A DNA stretch of 64,000 nucleotides from Lentimonas sp. CC4 (GCF_902728235.1 NZ_CACVBO010000001.1:2504001-2568000); one strand, 5' to 3'. Positions 35,403 through 47,920 are shown, counted from the first letter of the stretch. Made by a program: numbers and translations. Notes: generated by a model from the sequence alone, not told the origin.

Positions 35403-36575
35403 ATGAAAATCGCCCTCGATTCTCGTTTCATTGCGGCATTTTTGTGCCTGCCTCTATCTGTCATCGCCGACAATGCTTTCTTCGGCGATGCCCCAGATGC
35501 GAATCATCCGTGGGCAGTGCACGATCAAAACCGTCCGCAACCACCACGTGTCGAGCCTGGGGTGAAGATCGGCGATGCGCCTTCCGATGCGCTGGTATTG
35601 TTTGATGGCACGACCGAATCGTTTCAGCGTAACTGGCAACACGTGAAGCCGAAGGGCAAACGTAAGTCAGATTGGACTTCACAGGCGGGCTATATGCTTG
35701 GTGTCGGTGGTGCAGGTTACATCGAAACACAGGCTGAGTTTGGCGATTGTCAGCTGCACATTGAATGGTCACACGAAAAGCAACTTCCCGGAGATAGTCA
35801 GAAACGAGGCAATAGCGGCGTGTTCCTCCCTGGTGGCATCGAAGTGCAGGTGCTTGATAATTACAACAACCCGTCGTATGCCGATGGCATGGCAGGCGCT
35901 GTGTATGGTGTCATGCCTCCAGCGGCCAACGCATTACGCGCGCCAGGGCAGTGGCAGAGTTATGATATTATCTTTCGTCGCCCAATCGTTAAAGACGGCG
36001 TCGTGTTGGATGAAGGATCGATGACTGTTTTAGTCAATGGAGTCGTCGTGCAAGACAGCACACCGCTCGATGGCGGAGGTGGATTCAAAAAACGTAAACC
36101 ATTAACCAAGGCCTATCCAGAGCAGGGACGTATACAGCTGCAAGATCACGGCAATCCGGTGCGTTATCGTAATGTTTGGGTGCGCCCACTACGTCCTCGT
36201 CCTGCGGATGGTGGCACAGATGGTCGGCTCTCAGCCGAAGCAACAGTGGCAAAGCGTGCCGAAATCGCAGCTGAGGTGCGCGCGAGTGCGGCCGATTTAG
36301 ATGGATATGATCGCATGATGCGCCTCCTTGAGGCTTACATGTATGATAACGATCCAGCGGCATGGAGCGAATGCGATGCGCTGGTCACCGCTTATGTCTC
36401 AGGTTTGCAGAGTTTGTCGTCTGATGATCTAAAGAAGCAACGCAACCCCGTGACAGGGCTGCGCAATGCGCTGACATTTTTGCAACGTTTTTCAATGATC
36501 CCAAAGGCGTATGCACCTGAGCAGGAACTCAAAAGCATCGCAGGTAAGCAAGGCTGGTTGAAGAAGAAACGCTAG
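35403..36575 (+). CDS. DUF1080 protein (3-keto-disaccharide hydrolase family), secreted
   Basis: A 390-residue protein with a signal peptide (MKIALDSRFIAAFLCLPLSV). The DUF1080 LamG-like domain covers residues about 60-265: DALVLFDGTTESFQRNW, GQCQLHIEWS-type strand (FGDCQLHIEWSHE), RGNSGVFLPGGIEVQVLDNY and GRIQLQDHGNPVRYRNVWV. The C-terminal 120 residues are helical and lysine-rich, outside the domain. Relatives hydrolyse 3-keto-glycosides, so this enzyme may cleave the product of the Tat-exported oxidoreductase at 32156. It is the last gene of the plus-strand cluster, followed by an inverted repeat. Confidence 0.9.
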   Translation: MKIALDSRFIAAFLCLPLSVIADNAFFGDAPDANHPWAVHDQNRPQPPRVEPGVKIGDAPSDALVLFDGTTESFQRNWQHVKPKGKRKSDWTSQAGYMLGVGGAGYIETQAEFGDCQLHIEWSHEKQLPGDSQKRGNSGVFLPGGIEVQVLDNYNNPSYADGMAGAVYGVMPPAANALRAPGQWQSYDIIFRRPIVKDGVVLDEGSMTVLVNGVVVQDSTPLDGGGGFKKRKPLTKAYPEQGRIQLQDHGNPVRYRNVWVRPLRPRPADGGTDGRLSAEATVAKRAEIAAEVRASAADLDGYDRMMRLLEAYMYDNDPAAWSECDALVTAYVSGLQSLSSDDLKKQRNPVTGLRNALTFLQRFSMIPKAYAPEQELKSIAGKQGWLKKKR

Positions 36576-36592
36576 CGGCGTGCGTCTGAATC

Positions 36593-36690
36593 GTAGGGGC
36601 TCTGCTTGTCGGAGCCCGCGAATGTGGTTGGTGTTTGGAAGGTTCGAGTCGGTTTCGTGGTATCGCGGTCTTCGCGAGCAAAGCCCCTAC
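36593..36690. repeat. inverted repeat (GTAGGGGC family)
   Basis: The arm starting GTAGGGGCTCTGCTTG (36593-36621) mirrors one ending GCAAAGCCCCTAC (36663-36690) across a 41-base centre. It lies between convergent genes (DUF1080 and ligA). Another copy of the same family is at 61814-61950. Confidence 0.75.
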
Positions 36691-36716
36691 AGGTGAATTG
36701 CAACAGCCTAGACCGT

Positions 36717-38723
<2,007 letters not shown>

Positions 38724-38756
38724 TTAGGAAAACTGGAAATTGAAACTACTGTATTA

Positions 38757-38947
38757 TTTTGGCCACGAAAAGGCACAAAAAAGCACAAAAACTATTACGA
38801 TGGATCTAATATAGCGTGTGATAAAAAAGTGCTGGTGTCACCCAAGCGAGCATTCTCGAACCGCGTCACATAATGGATGCATTGCCTCTATCTCTATAGT
38901 ATCCATCCTCCTAGTTTTTGTGACTTTTGTGCCTCTTCGTGGCTAAA
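38757..38947. mobile_element. MITE-like deletion derivative of the GxxExxY cassette
   Basis: This 191-bp unit has the same terminal inverted repeats as the 39033-39506 cassette (left TTTTGGCCACGAAAAGGCAC.., right ..GTGCCTCTTCGTGGCTAAA). Inside, the first about 30 bases beyond the left end and about 80 bases before the right end (CATTCTCGAACCGCGTCaCA-like words, CTATAGTATCCATCCTCCTA) also match the cassette, but the gene body of about 280 bases is missing. It lies just upstream of ligA. Confidence 0.75.
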
Positions 38948-39032
38948 GTGATTCCTGCTGTGGGTGGTTTTCGGTTTTAGAACGCTAGTTGAGAATTAGA
39001 TAGACGTAAAATGAAATGAGGACGATGGATGC

Positions 39033-39506
39033 TTTTGGCCACGAAAAGGCACAAAAAAGCACGAAAACTATCATGCGGGATCCAAAACATAGCGTTTGAT
39101 AAAAAGTTTTGGGCTACCGAAATTGATTAACAAGCCGTAGCGTTTTCCGCTGCCTCGCAGATAGCCCAACAATTGAGCGACATGGTCATCGTTTGCCGCT
39201 CGAACGGCTTTGAGCTCTACGATCAGCTCATTGGAGACGAGTAGATCAGCATTCAAATCCCCCAAAATCGTTCCGTCCTCATCGTAAACAGGGACGGGTG
39301 CTTGCTGTAGAACAGCGACATCTCGTTTTCTCAAACGATGTGCTAACCCGTTCTCATAAATCTTCTCAAGGTGGCCATGCTTTAAATGTTTATGTAACCC
39401 AAATGAGCACTCTCGAACCGCGTCGCATAATGTATTAATCTCCTCTATATTCATAATAGCTATCCTCCTAGTTTTTTGTGACTTTTTGTGCCTCTTCGTG
39501 GCTAAA
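39033..39506. mobile_element. putative GxxExxY gene cassette with terminal inverted repeats
   Basis: A 474-bp unit. The left end (39033-39070) and the inverted right end (39469-39506) are about 38 bp each and agree at most positions, sharing GCCACGAA(A/G)AGGCACAAAAA. The GxxExxY gene fills the space between them: its stop codon touches the left repeat and its start is 15 bases from the right one. To the right lies a gene remnant (39510-39614) that stops at the cassette, which suggests insertion. No clear target-site duplication is visible. Confidence 0.65.
39071..39454 (-). CDS. GxxExxY protein (PD-(D/E)XK nuclease-like)
   Basis: A 127-residue protein of the GxxExxY family. The name motif is GHLEKIYENGL (residues about 27-37), and LNADLLVSNELIVELKAV (about 66-83) gives the Asp...Glu-x-Lys triad of PD-(D/E)XK nucleases. 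The ending AQLLGYLRGSGKRYGLLINF is typical. I start at ATG 39454; the frame runs upstream to 39544 but that segment is the terminal inverted repeat in translation. Function of the family is unknown; it is abundant and multi-copy in Verrucomicrobiota, Planctomycetota and others, usually with the same flanking repeats as here, which suggests a mobile cassette. Confidence 0.9.
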   Translation of the reverse strand: MNIEEINTLCDAVRECSFGLHKHLKHGHLEKIYENGLAHRLRKRDVAVLQQAPVPVYDEDGTILGDLNADLLVSNELIVELKAVRAANDDHVAQLLGYLRGSGKRYGLLINFGSPKLFIKRYVLDPA

Positions 39507-39509
39507 TCA

Positions 39510-39614
39510 TTACTGTGGGTGAGCAACTGATTTCCAAGTTCCAATTAAGCTCGGCGCCGCGATGGCTTGAATCGCGAGTAGTGTGCATATGCTTAGAGTG
39601 TATCGTATTTTCAT
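39510..39614 (-). pseudogene. N-terminal remnant of a secreted protein
   Basis: A 34-residue frame, MKIRYTLSICTLLAIQAIAA then PSLIGTWKSVAHPQ and a TAA stop. The signal peptide is clear, and LIGTWKS is how many lipocalin-like or similar secreted domains begin. The frame then runs straight into the right end of the GxxExxY cassette, so the gene was most likely cut by its insertion. Its ATG overlaps the stop of the upstream hydrolase gene (ATGA), which indicates a former two-gene operon. Confidence 0.7.
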
Positions 39615-40222
39615 TTTCTAGTTTTTGCCGATAGGTCTCTATTGATCAGTCTGATACATTCAAGTGCATGAGTCATCACGATGAGGTGCCCTCCGTCAAC
39701 CGTATGATTAACACCCTTCGGTGGATGTGGAATTACGAGGTCTTTTTGTCCGTGGATTCGTAACACAGGGACATCACTTTTTAGTCCAGCCCAACTAAAG
39801 ATCGCTTTAGACATGTTTCTGATAAATTCAGGATCACTGTGGCTAAACATATCTGTTAAGTCACTTGGGAGTTTTCCTGAGGACATTTGGATGAATGCAA
39901 TTGGCGCTAGATCAATCAGTGGGTGGAGTGCAGATAGAACGCTATTGATTTCTTCTTTCCTTTGAGCTGATCCGATCAGAACGATGCGCTCCAAATCAAT
40001 TTGGTTCGCGATCTCGCAGGCGATGATGCCGCCCAGTGAAGTGCCAATCACTGTATCGCCTGATTCAATTTTGTGTTCTTGGATGATTCGCTTCGCGATA
40101 TCCTGAAGAGTGCGTTCGCCTTGCCATCGTGGCCAGTTATGAAAGCGGCCTGCGAATTCATTTCTCCATAACTACCCATACATTGCTGACGTTGCGCCCA
40201 TGCCTGGATAGAAGTGATTCAT
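39611..40222 (-). pseudogene. alpha/beta hydrolase gene with an internal TAG stop
   Basis: From ATG 40222 the frame reads MNHFYPGMGATSAMYG, then TAG at 40172-40174, then LWRNEFAGRFHNWPRW and onward to the stop at 39611. Ignoring the stop gives 203 codons with full alpha/beta hydrolase layout: the oxyanion region PGMGA, the nucleophile elbow GTSLGG with its serine, the late aspartate HGQKDLVIP and the histidine in DGGHLIVMTHA. The fragment after the stop could start at the GTG of 40051 but would lack the first strands. One base change would restore the gene, so it is either a recent pseudogene or a sequencing error. It follows the RhuM gene by six bases. Confidence 0.8.
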
Positions 40223-40228
40223 TTATGA

Positions 40229-41302
40229 CTATTCAGCGGAACCGCCATCGGTGCCCAAATCGGATTCCGAATTGTTTAAAGACCGGTCAAAATCACTCTC
40301 AAACAGACGGTCTTGCACGATGCGGTATTGTTCGAATTCGCTTTCCGCATGTGCTCTGGCAATTTCAGCAGTGACCTTGCCCGCATCTTGCAGCACTTCA
40401 CGGTCAGTCGCTTCAATAAACCGATTCAGTCGTGTCTCCCAGTCTTGCATCGTCATCGGGATTTCACGTAATGCCATATCTTCAGCCACGTCCAAATAGG
40501 CGGATACTAAGCGCTGTAGCTGTGCCATTTCAGCGGAATCTAGGTAATTCTTGGCGACACTGACATCAAATTTTTGAATTTTTCCGCTTGGGGCATCTTT
40601 CCAGGTGGTCAGTCCCATGTGCGCTTGCTTGTGGTCGGCTCGATCTACGATCACTTCTGCCGCCGTCTGCCCATGGATTGCCCAGTGCAGTTTGTTTTGC
40701 ACCGTGGCATAGAAACGCTGCGTCGCGTGAGCACGGGCATCGTAATCAATGGCAGTCGCATAAATGTCGGTGATCTTTTGGTAGAACTTACGCTTGCTTA
40801 GGCGGATTTCTCGAATTCGCTGCAATTGTTCTTCGAAATACTTTTTACCGAGAATGGAGCCGTCATTTTTCAGGCGCTCATCATCCATTGCGAAACCCTT
40901 GATGGTGAATTCTTGAATGATTGAGGTTGCCCATTTACGAAACTGCACAGCACGCTCCGAGTTGACCTTATAGCCCACGGCGATGATCCCGGAGAGTAGG
41001 TAGTGCTTGGTGTTGTAGTTTTTGCCATCGTCGGCAGTTATCCGAAAATTTCGGATAACTGAATCTTCTTCCAACTCACTGTCGCTGAAGATCTTCTTTA
41101 GGTGGTAGTTGATGGTGCGGACATCTACATTATACAGAACGGCCATCATCTTTTGTGTCAGCCAGACATTTTTATCGGCATATATAGCCTCAACGCCGCC
41201 TTGGCCGCTTGCTGCGATAAAGGTCAAGTATTCCGCCGTCGATGATCGCTGAATCGACACTTTCTTTGTGTTCAGTTTACTTGTTTTCTTTTTGGCAGTC
41301 AT
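40229..41302 (-). CDS. RhuM family protein
   Basis: A 357-residue protein of the RhuM (virulence-associated) family. Residues about 35-150 hold the typical YADKNVWLTQKMMAVLYNVD, then TINYHLKKIFSDSEL and NYNTKHYLLSGIIAVGYKVN; the middle has LSKRKFYQKITDIYATAIDY and the later part HWAIHGQTAAEVI. RhuM proteins are found beside Fic/Doc toxins, restriction systems and on genomic islands; their role is unknown but defence or mobile-element association is likely. I use ATG 41302; a GTG at 41317 is possible. It lies between the haem operon and the damaged hydrolase in the accessory strip. Confidence 0.9.
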   Translation of the reverse strand: MTAKKKTSKLNTKKVSIQRSSTAEYLTFIAASGQGGVEAIYADKNVWLTQKMMAVLYNVDVRTINYHLKKIFSDSELEEDSVIRNFRITADDGKNYNTKHYLLSGIIAVGYKVNSERAVQFRKWATSIIQEFTIKGFAMDDERLKNDGSILGKKYFEEQLQRIREIRLSKRKFYQKITDIYATAIDYDARAHATQRFYATVQNKLHWAIHGQTAAEVIVDRADHKQAHMGLTTWKDAPSGKIQKFDVSVAKNYLDSAEMAQLQRLVSAYLDVAEDMALREIPMTMQDWETRLNRFIEATDREVLQDAGKVTAEIARAHAESEFEQYRIVQDRLFESDFDRSLNNSESDLGTDGGSAE

Positions 41303-41328
41303 GGTATTCCGAATCACTAGGGGGTGGT

Positions 41329-42696
41329 CTATTGGCTAAGTGCCGCTTCGAGGCAGTAGGTCACGGAGATGCCGGTGCGATAGTTTCCAGCGAGGTGGAG
41401 TCCTGAGTTCAGCTGTTCGATACGTTCCATCTCGGCTAGGTGGCTGCCGTAGCCGAGTTTGTATTGTGGAATGGCTTTGTCCCAGTGCTTGTGATGCACA
41501 AAGGTGGGTTGGCCGGTGACGCCTAGTAGTTGTTCTAACTCCGGGAGCACGGTGCGCATGAGTGCTTCGGTGTCGGCAGTCGCGCACTCGGGTTGGCGTT
41601 CGCCGCCGATGAAGACGGTGAGCAGCACTTCGCCATCCGGCGCGCGTTGTGGAAAGAGGCTGGAGGGGAAGAGCACGCCGAGAATCTTGCGGCCTTCACA
41701 CTCTGGCACGAGCGCGCCAAAGCCGTCGATTGGATGTGCGACATCGGCTCGCTTAAAGCCGAGGCTCAGCACTGAGACGGGCGGGTAATCGATGGCGTCT
41801 AAGGCTGAGAGTTGGCCTTGAAGCTCAGAGTCAAAGGGCAGGTGTGCGGCGCGATGCGCGGGAACTGTCAGAATGAGTTTGTCAAAGCTGTCCTCAGTCA
41901 CTGTGCCATCAGGGTGCTTCCACGTAACAGTCCATTGTGAGTCGGATTTACGTATGGATTGGATGGTGACTGCCGTGTGCAGGCTATCGCCTAGTGCGGC
42001 GGCGAGTTTTTCGGGCAACTCGGCCATGCCGTTTTTAAACGAAATAATACGTTTGCGTGGCTTGGGGCCTTTGTTGGCACGTGCGGCGCGCATTTTGGCA
42101 ATGGCTCCGCGTATGAGGCCGCCGTGATTTTGATCTAGCGCGTGTAGCTTTGGGAAGGCATATGGGAGCGAAAGCTTTTCGGGGTCGCCTGCATAGATGC
42201 CGCCAACCAGTGGGTTGATCGCGTAGCGGTAAAGTTGGTCGCCGAGGCGGCGGCGCACGAAGTTGGCCACGCTTTCTTCGCCGTCTGCGGGCGCGGCTTT
42301 GACGAAGGGCTCTTTGAGCACGCGCAGCTTGCCCGCAAACGACCAGAGCGGGGTGGTGATCGCTGAGATCGGCCCCATGGGCACTGCGTGTGGTTTGCCG
42401 TCGCGCACGATGAAGCGCTTGTTCGCTTCGGGCAGAGCTTCGATAATTGAGTCGTTGAGGCCGGGGATGCTGTCGAGGAAGGCTTCGATTTCGAGGCTGT
42501 TGAGTAGAATCGAGTTGGGGCCTTCTTCGGCAAGGTGTTCGCCGTCTCGGACGCTGCGCATCGCACCACCAGGGAGGGCAGATTGTTCCAGCACGGTGCA
42601 GTCTTGGCCGGCGCGCTTAAGTTGCCAGGCGCGGGCGAGTCCACTAATGCCCGCTCCGATGATACAGGTTTTGGGGGAATGAGCTGGAGCGTTCAT
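41329..42696 (-). CDS. hemG: oxygen-dependent protoporphyrinogen oxidase (HemY type)
   Basis: A 455-residue FAD enzyme that oxidises protoporphyrinogen IX (or coproporphyrinogen III in coproporphyrin-dependent bacteria). The dinucleotide-binding motif is CIIGAGISGLARAWQLKRAG at residues 11-30. GGAMRSVRDGEHLAEEGPNS, NPLVGGIYAGDPEKLSL and HLAGNYRTGISVTYCLEAAL near the C-terminus are typical PPO motifs. Membrane-peripheral, acting in haem synthesis. It is third in the operon hemF-hemE-hemG, 68 bases after hemE with a small palindrome between. As hemF makes protoporphyrinogen directly, the protoporphyrin route is likely. Confidence 0.93.
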   Translation of the reverse strand: MNAPAHSPKTCIIGAGISGLARAWQLKRAGQDCTVLEQSALPGGAMRSVRDGEHLAEEGPNSILLNSLEIEAFLDSIPGLNDSIIEALPEANKRFIVRDGKPHAVPMGPISAITTPLWSFAGKLRVLKEPFVKAAPADGEESVANFVRRRLGDQLYRYAINPLVGGIYAGDPEKLSLPYAFPKLHALDQNHGGLIRGAIAKMRAARANKGPKPRKRIISFKNGMAELPEKLAAALGDSLHTAVTIQSIRKSDSQWTVTWKHPDGTVTEDSFDKLILTVPAHRAAHLPFDSELQGQLSALDAIDYPPVSVLSLGFKRADVAHPIDGFGALVPECEGRKILGVLFPSSLFPQRAPDGEVLLTVFIGGERQPECATADTEALMRTVLPELEQLLGVTGQPTFVHHKHWDKAIPQYKLGYGSHLAEMERIEQLNSGLHLAGNYRTGISVTYCLEAALSQ

Positions 42697-42730
42697 GTGC
42701 GCGGATGGGTATGTGGTGTGGCTCAGTGAA

Positions 42731-42750
42731 AAGCGACAAGAGTGTCGCTT
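42731..42750. repeat. short palindrome between hemE and hemG
   Basis: AAGCGACA (42731-42738) and TGTCGCTT (42743-42750) pair perfectly around AGAG. There is no T run, so it is more likely a dispersed palindromic repeat than a terminator. Confidence 0.6.
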
Positions 42751-42764
42751 CTACGTAGAGGAAA

Positions 42765-43796
42765 TTACGCGTTTTTCTGCCCTGTCACGACTTCCATCAA
42801 GGCTTCGACGCATTCGACCTTGGCGCTTGGGATCATGCCGTGGCCGAGGTTGAAAATGAAGCCAGGTTGGTTGCCTGCTTGCTCCAGCACACGCTTTGCT
42901 TCGATGCGTGTGATCTCGGGAGTGGTTGTCAATACGACAGGGTCGAGGTTGCCTTGAATCGCGGTGCCGTGGTTAAGTGTGCTGCGCACGCGGCGTAGGT
43001 TCATCGTCCAATCGAGACTGAGGACGGATGCACCGGTTTGGATCTGTTCCGGAGTCTTGTGCCCCATGCCTTTGGCGTAGAGAATGACTGGCACGCGCTT
43101 TTTGAGTTCGGTGATGATGTGGCGAATCCAGCGCAGTGACCATGCCTCGTAGTGCGTGGCTGGGCAAATGGCGCCCCAAGAATCAAAGATTTGAATGGCG
43201 TCGGCACCGGCATCGATCTGCATGTGCAAATATTCGACGATCGAGTTGGTGAGCTTCTGCATGAGCGCCTCAAATTGCTCAGGCTGATCCCATGCGAGTT
43301 TTTTGATCGCAACGAAGTCCTTGGCTGAGCCGCCTTCGACCATGTAGCAAGCCAGTGTCCACGGCGAACCGCAGAAGCCGAGTAGTGCTTTGTCTTCGCC
43401 CATCTGCTTGCGCGTCAGTTCCAGGGCGCCAGCGACGTAGTTGAGCTTTTCAGTGACCTTGGACGGATCGAGTGCTGCGATTTTTTCGGGCGTATCGAGC
43501 AGGTAGTCCATGCCGATGCCACCTTGATCGCGGAAGTGATAGCCTTGGCCGAGTGCTTCGGGGATGACGAGGATGTCGGAAAAAATGACTGCGGCGTCCA
43601 GAGGGAAGCGCTTCAGCGGTTGCAGGGTGACTTCGGCGGCCAGCTCAGGGGTGCGCACCATCGTGACGAAATCGTGCTCGGCCTTGAGGGCGCGGTATTC
43701 GGGTAGGTAGCGGCCAGCTTGGCGCATGAGCCAGATCGGCGGGCGATCGACAGGTTGGCAATTGGCGGCGGCGAGGAAACGTTCACGTGAGGTCAT
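42765..43796 (-). CDS. hemE: uroporphyrinogen decarboxylase
   Basis: A 343-residue enzyme converting uroporphyrinogen III to coproporphyrinogen III by four decarboxylations. The substrate-binding N-terminal motif is PPIWLMRQAGRYLPEYR. AVIFSDILVIPEALGQGYHF carries the catalytic aspartate region, FCGSPWTLACYMVEGG and FIFNLGHGMIPSA are further signatures. Length is standard. It acts in the cytoplasm as the second step of this operon, between hemF and hemG. It is preceded by short AATTAGGA tandem repeats at 43801-43831. Confidence 0.96.
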   Translation of the reverse strand: MTSRERFLAAANCQPVDRPPIWLMRQAGRYLPEYRALKAEHDFVTMVRTPELAAEVTLQPLKRFPLDAAVIFSDILVIPEALGQGYHFRDQGGIGMDYLLDTPEKIAALDPSKVTEKLNYVAGALELTRKQMGEDKALLGFCGSPWTLACYMVEGGSAKDFVAIKKLAWDQPEQFEALMQKLTNSIVEYLHMQIDAGADAIQIFDSWGAICPATHYEAWSLRWIRHIITELKKRVPVILYAKGMGHKTPEQIQTGASVLSLDWTMNLRRVRSTLNHGTAIQGNLDPVVLTTTPEITRIEAKRVLEQAGNQPGFIFNLGHGMIPSAKVECVEALMEVVTGQKNA

Positions 43797-43800
43797 TATG

Positions 43801-45842
<2,042 letters not shown>

Positions 45843-45888
45843 TGGAAGGAGACCGTCTCAAACATAGAAATATAACGATTTCCGACGT

Positions 45889-45975
45889 CATAATCGTAAT
45901 CTTACTCCTCTAGGCGGAGTCGAAAGGTCTTCTTGTCGAGCGCTTTGATTATGATGAAGGTTAAGAGTAGGATTA
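45889..45975. repeat. decayed inverted repeat after the epimerase gene
   Basis: CATAATCGTAATCTTACTCC (45889-45908) is loosely mirrored by AGAGTAGGATTAAG and GATTATGATG words at 45948-45976. It looks like one more short dispersed repeat; no T run follows. Confidence 0.4.
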
Positions 45976-46059
45976 AGAACCTGGCAGAGGCGCAGATTGT
46001 TTGTATCAAATTTTAAACATGGGTTGCTTGTCGGCAGAATATTGCCATCATTATTTCTT

Positions 46060-46512
46060 ATGCCCTTAAATAAAGTTACTGTTTCGATTCTACTTAAAGA
46101 GAAGAGTGCTTCTGTCTATTGTATTGCACCAGATTCAACCGTAGATGCGGCGGTCTCTGAGATGAATCGACAGCGTATTGGTTCGATCATTGTCCAAGAG
46201 GCAGATCGTGTGGTCGGTATCTTTACTGAACGTGATGTGTTGACGCGTGTCGTGGCCGCAGGTCGCGACCCCAAGGCGACGACTGTGCGCGAAGTGATGA
46301 CCTCTGATTTTCTATTCATTTGCGAGAAGACTTCGGTGGAGGACGCCATGCAAATGATGACCGATAAGCGTGTGCGCCACTTGCCTGTATTGGCTGGGGA
46401 TCAGTTGCTCGGCATGGTGTCGATCGGCGACGTGACGCGTTGGTTGTTGAAGGTCAATGAGATGGAAGCCGAGAATCTGCGCAATTACGTGTTTGGGGAG
46501 TATCCGGGTTGA
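46060..46512 (+). CDS. CBS-domain pair protein
   Basis: A 150-residue protein made of two CBS domains. The first spans residues about 14-68 (CIAPDSTVDAAVSEMNRQRI, VGIFTERDVLTRVVAAG), the second about 76-135 (VREVMTSDFLFICEKTSVED, RVRHLPVLAGDQLLGMVSIG). CBS pairs bind adenine nucleotides and report energy state. I start at ATG 46060 (MPLNKVTVSILLKEK); the frame extends to 45997 but the added part looks non-coding. Cytoplasmic; partner unknown. A palindromic repeat follows. Confidence 0.9.
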   Translation: MPLNKVTVSILLKEKSASVYCIAPDSTVDAAVSEMNRQRIGSIIVQEADRVVGIFTERDVLTRVVAAGRDPKATTVREVMTSDFLFICEKTSVEDAMQMMTDKRVRHLPVLAGDQLLGMVSIGDVTRWLLKVNEMEAENLRNYVFGEYPG

Positions 46513-46520
46513 TTTATTTC

Positions 46521-46586
46521 GGTTAAACCTAAAACACGTAGTTTCTAAAACTGAACCTAAGCCTACCGACGTATTTTGGTTCATCC
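46521..46586. repeat. palindromic repeat (AACCTAAGCCTAC family), intact copy
   Basis: The unit starts GGTTAAACCTAAAACACG and ends GACGTATTTTGGTTCATCC, with roughly inverted ends and a core TTTCTAAAACTGAACCTAAG. The same unit is split by another repeat at 52530-52780. Confidence 0.65.
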
Positions 46587-46739
46587 TGGCAGTGCCCGAG
46601 GCGGATTCGTGCGAGTTCGCCGCTGGTGGGTGTAAATTCGAAGACTTTGGCAGCTCAATCAGCTTGACTCAGCCTCTGCGATTCGTGGACACTCCCGCCC
46701 TTAAATTTACGATTTTAACCCCGAAAGAGAATATATATT

Positions 46740-47051
46740 ATGGCAGGAGTAGGTAAACTATTGAAGCAGGCGCAGAAGATGCAAAAGCAGATGGAGAGCG
46801 TTCAAGCAAAGCTCGCAGAGCAAATCATCGAAGTCTCTAGCGGCGGCGGTGCGATCAACATTAAGATCAATGGTCAAGGTGAGTTTCAGGACTTCAAGAT
46901 TGATCCAGAATTTTTGAAAGAAGACGCAGAATTTATCGAAGAGACCCTGCTTGGTGCGGTTCAAGAAGCTGCTGCTAAAGCGAAGGAAACCAGTGAAGAA
47001 GCGATGGGCGCCGTAACGGGTGGCATGGGCGGCGGCTTCCCTGGATTTTAA
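46740..47051 (+). CDS. ybaB: YbaB/EbfC family nucleoid-associated protein
   Basis: A 103-residue DNA-binding protein. MAGVGKLLKQAQKMQKQMES and VQAKLAEQIIEVSSGGGAIN match the family, a dimer that coats DNA. The glycine-rich tail GGMGGGFPGF is usual. It is directly ahead of recR (12 bases), the widely conserved ybaB-recR pair; dnaX, which normally precedes them, is absent here, replaced by the CBS gene and a repeat. Confidence 0.95.
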   Translation: MAGVGKLLKQAQKMQKQMESVQAKLAEQIIEVSSGGGAINIKINGQGEFQDFKIDPEFLKEDAEFIEETLLGAVQEAAAKAKETSEEAMGAVTGGMGGGFPGF

Positions 47052-47063
47052 TCCACCATTTTT

Positions 47064-47660
47064 GTGACTCCCGCCTTTGAGACGCTCTTGCAGGAGCTGA
47101 AGCGCCTGCCAGGTCTGGGCTTTCGATCCGCCGAGCGCATTGCGATGCACTTGTTGGTCGAACAGCCCGAGGCGTTGGAGGATCTCATGGAGTCGATGGG
47201 CAAGGCGCGTGCTGCGGTGCGTCGTTGTGAAACTTGCGGCAACATTGCCGAGAGTGCCCAGTGCGCGATCTGTGTCGATGATCGGCGTAACCGTGGCTCG
47301 ATCTGTGTGGTCGAGCACGTGCCGGATTTGATCGCGCTTGAGCGTTCGTCGGCATGGAAGGGGCAGTATCATGTCTTGCATGGTAAGCTCTCGCCGATTC
47401 ACGGCGTCGGCCCCGATGATCTCAATTTGAATAGCCTGAGCGCTCGCCTCGAGTCAGGTGAGATTACCGAGTTCGTGCTCGCACTCTCGAACGATATCGA
47501 AGGGCAAGCGACGTGTCATTACATCCAGGAGGAAGTGGTCGGAGAGCGCCCGATCAAAGTGACTCGTATCGGATTTGGTTTACCGAGCGGTGGGGGCGTG
47601 ACTTACGCCGATTCAGTGACCTTGCGCAGTGCGCTCGAAGGTCGCAGGGATTATCAGTAG
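47064..47660 (+). CDS. recR: recombination mediator RecR
   Basis: A 198-residue protein, standard for RecR, which loads RecA at gaps with RecO/RecF. The helix-hairpin-helix is LKRLPGLGFRSAERIAMHLL, the zinc finger CETCGNIAESAQCAICVDD has four cysteines, and the Toprim domain begins SICVVEHVPDLIALERS. The C-terminal Walker-like piece is IGFGLPSGGGVTYAD. The start is GTG at 47064. Probably co-transcribed with ybaB. Confidence 0.96.
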   Translation: MTPAFETLLQELKRLPGLGFRSAERIAMHLLVEQPEALEDLMESMGKARAAVRRCETCGNIAESAQCAICVDDRRNRGSICVVEHVPDLIALERSSAWKGQYHVLHGKLSPIHGVGPDDLNLNSLSARLESGEITEFVLALSNDIEGQATCHYIQEEVVGERPIKVTRIGFGLPSGGGVTYADSVTLRSALEGRRDYQ

Positions 47661-47681
47661 CGCGCCTTTTGGCGAGTGGTA

Positions 47682-47706
47682 GTGATACAGGCATTCCTGC
47701 CTGTTC
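47682..47706. repeat. GTGATACA-family repeat, single arm
   Basis: GTGATACAGGCATTCCTGCC (47682-47701) matches the arms of the inverted repeat at 10972-11046 with small changes. It lies just past recR. Confidence 0.6.
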
Positions 47707-47920
47707 GTAGTTTAGCACAGCCCCGATACCTTCATGGTGCGTCGAGCGTCGAGCGATACACGGCGCAGTCCAAATTTAGTTTTGGGGACTTGCCACAGCT
47801 CGAGTGTGGATGCGCACATCGTCGATCAGTGCGCGTGATGCGAATAGACCTTCTATTCGCGACGAAAAGGGATGACTCACTTGGGTTGACCTCTGCGTTT
47901 TTTGAAATAGATCATGACGC

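Noticed and set aside
42731-42750. Palindrome between hemE and hemG as a terminator
   Set aside because: There is no T tract on either strand and the genes appear to be one operon.
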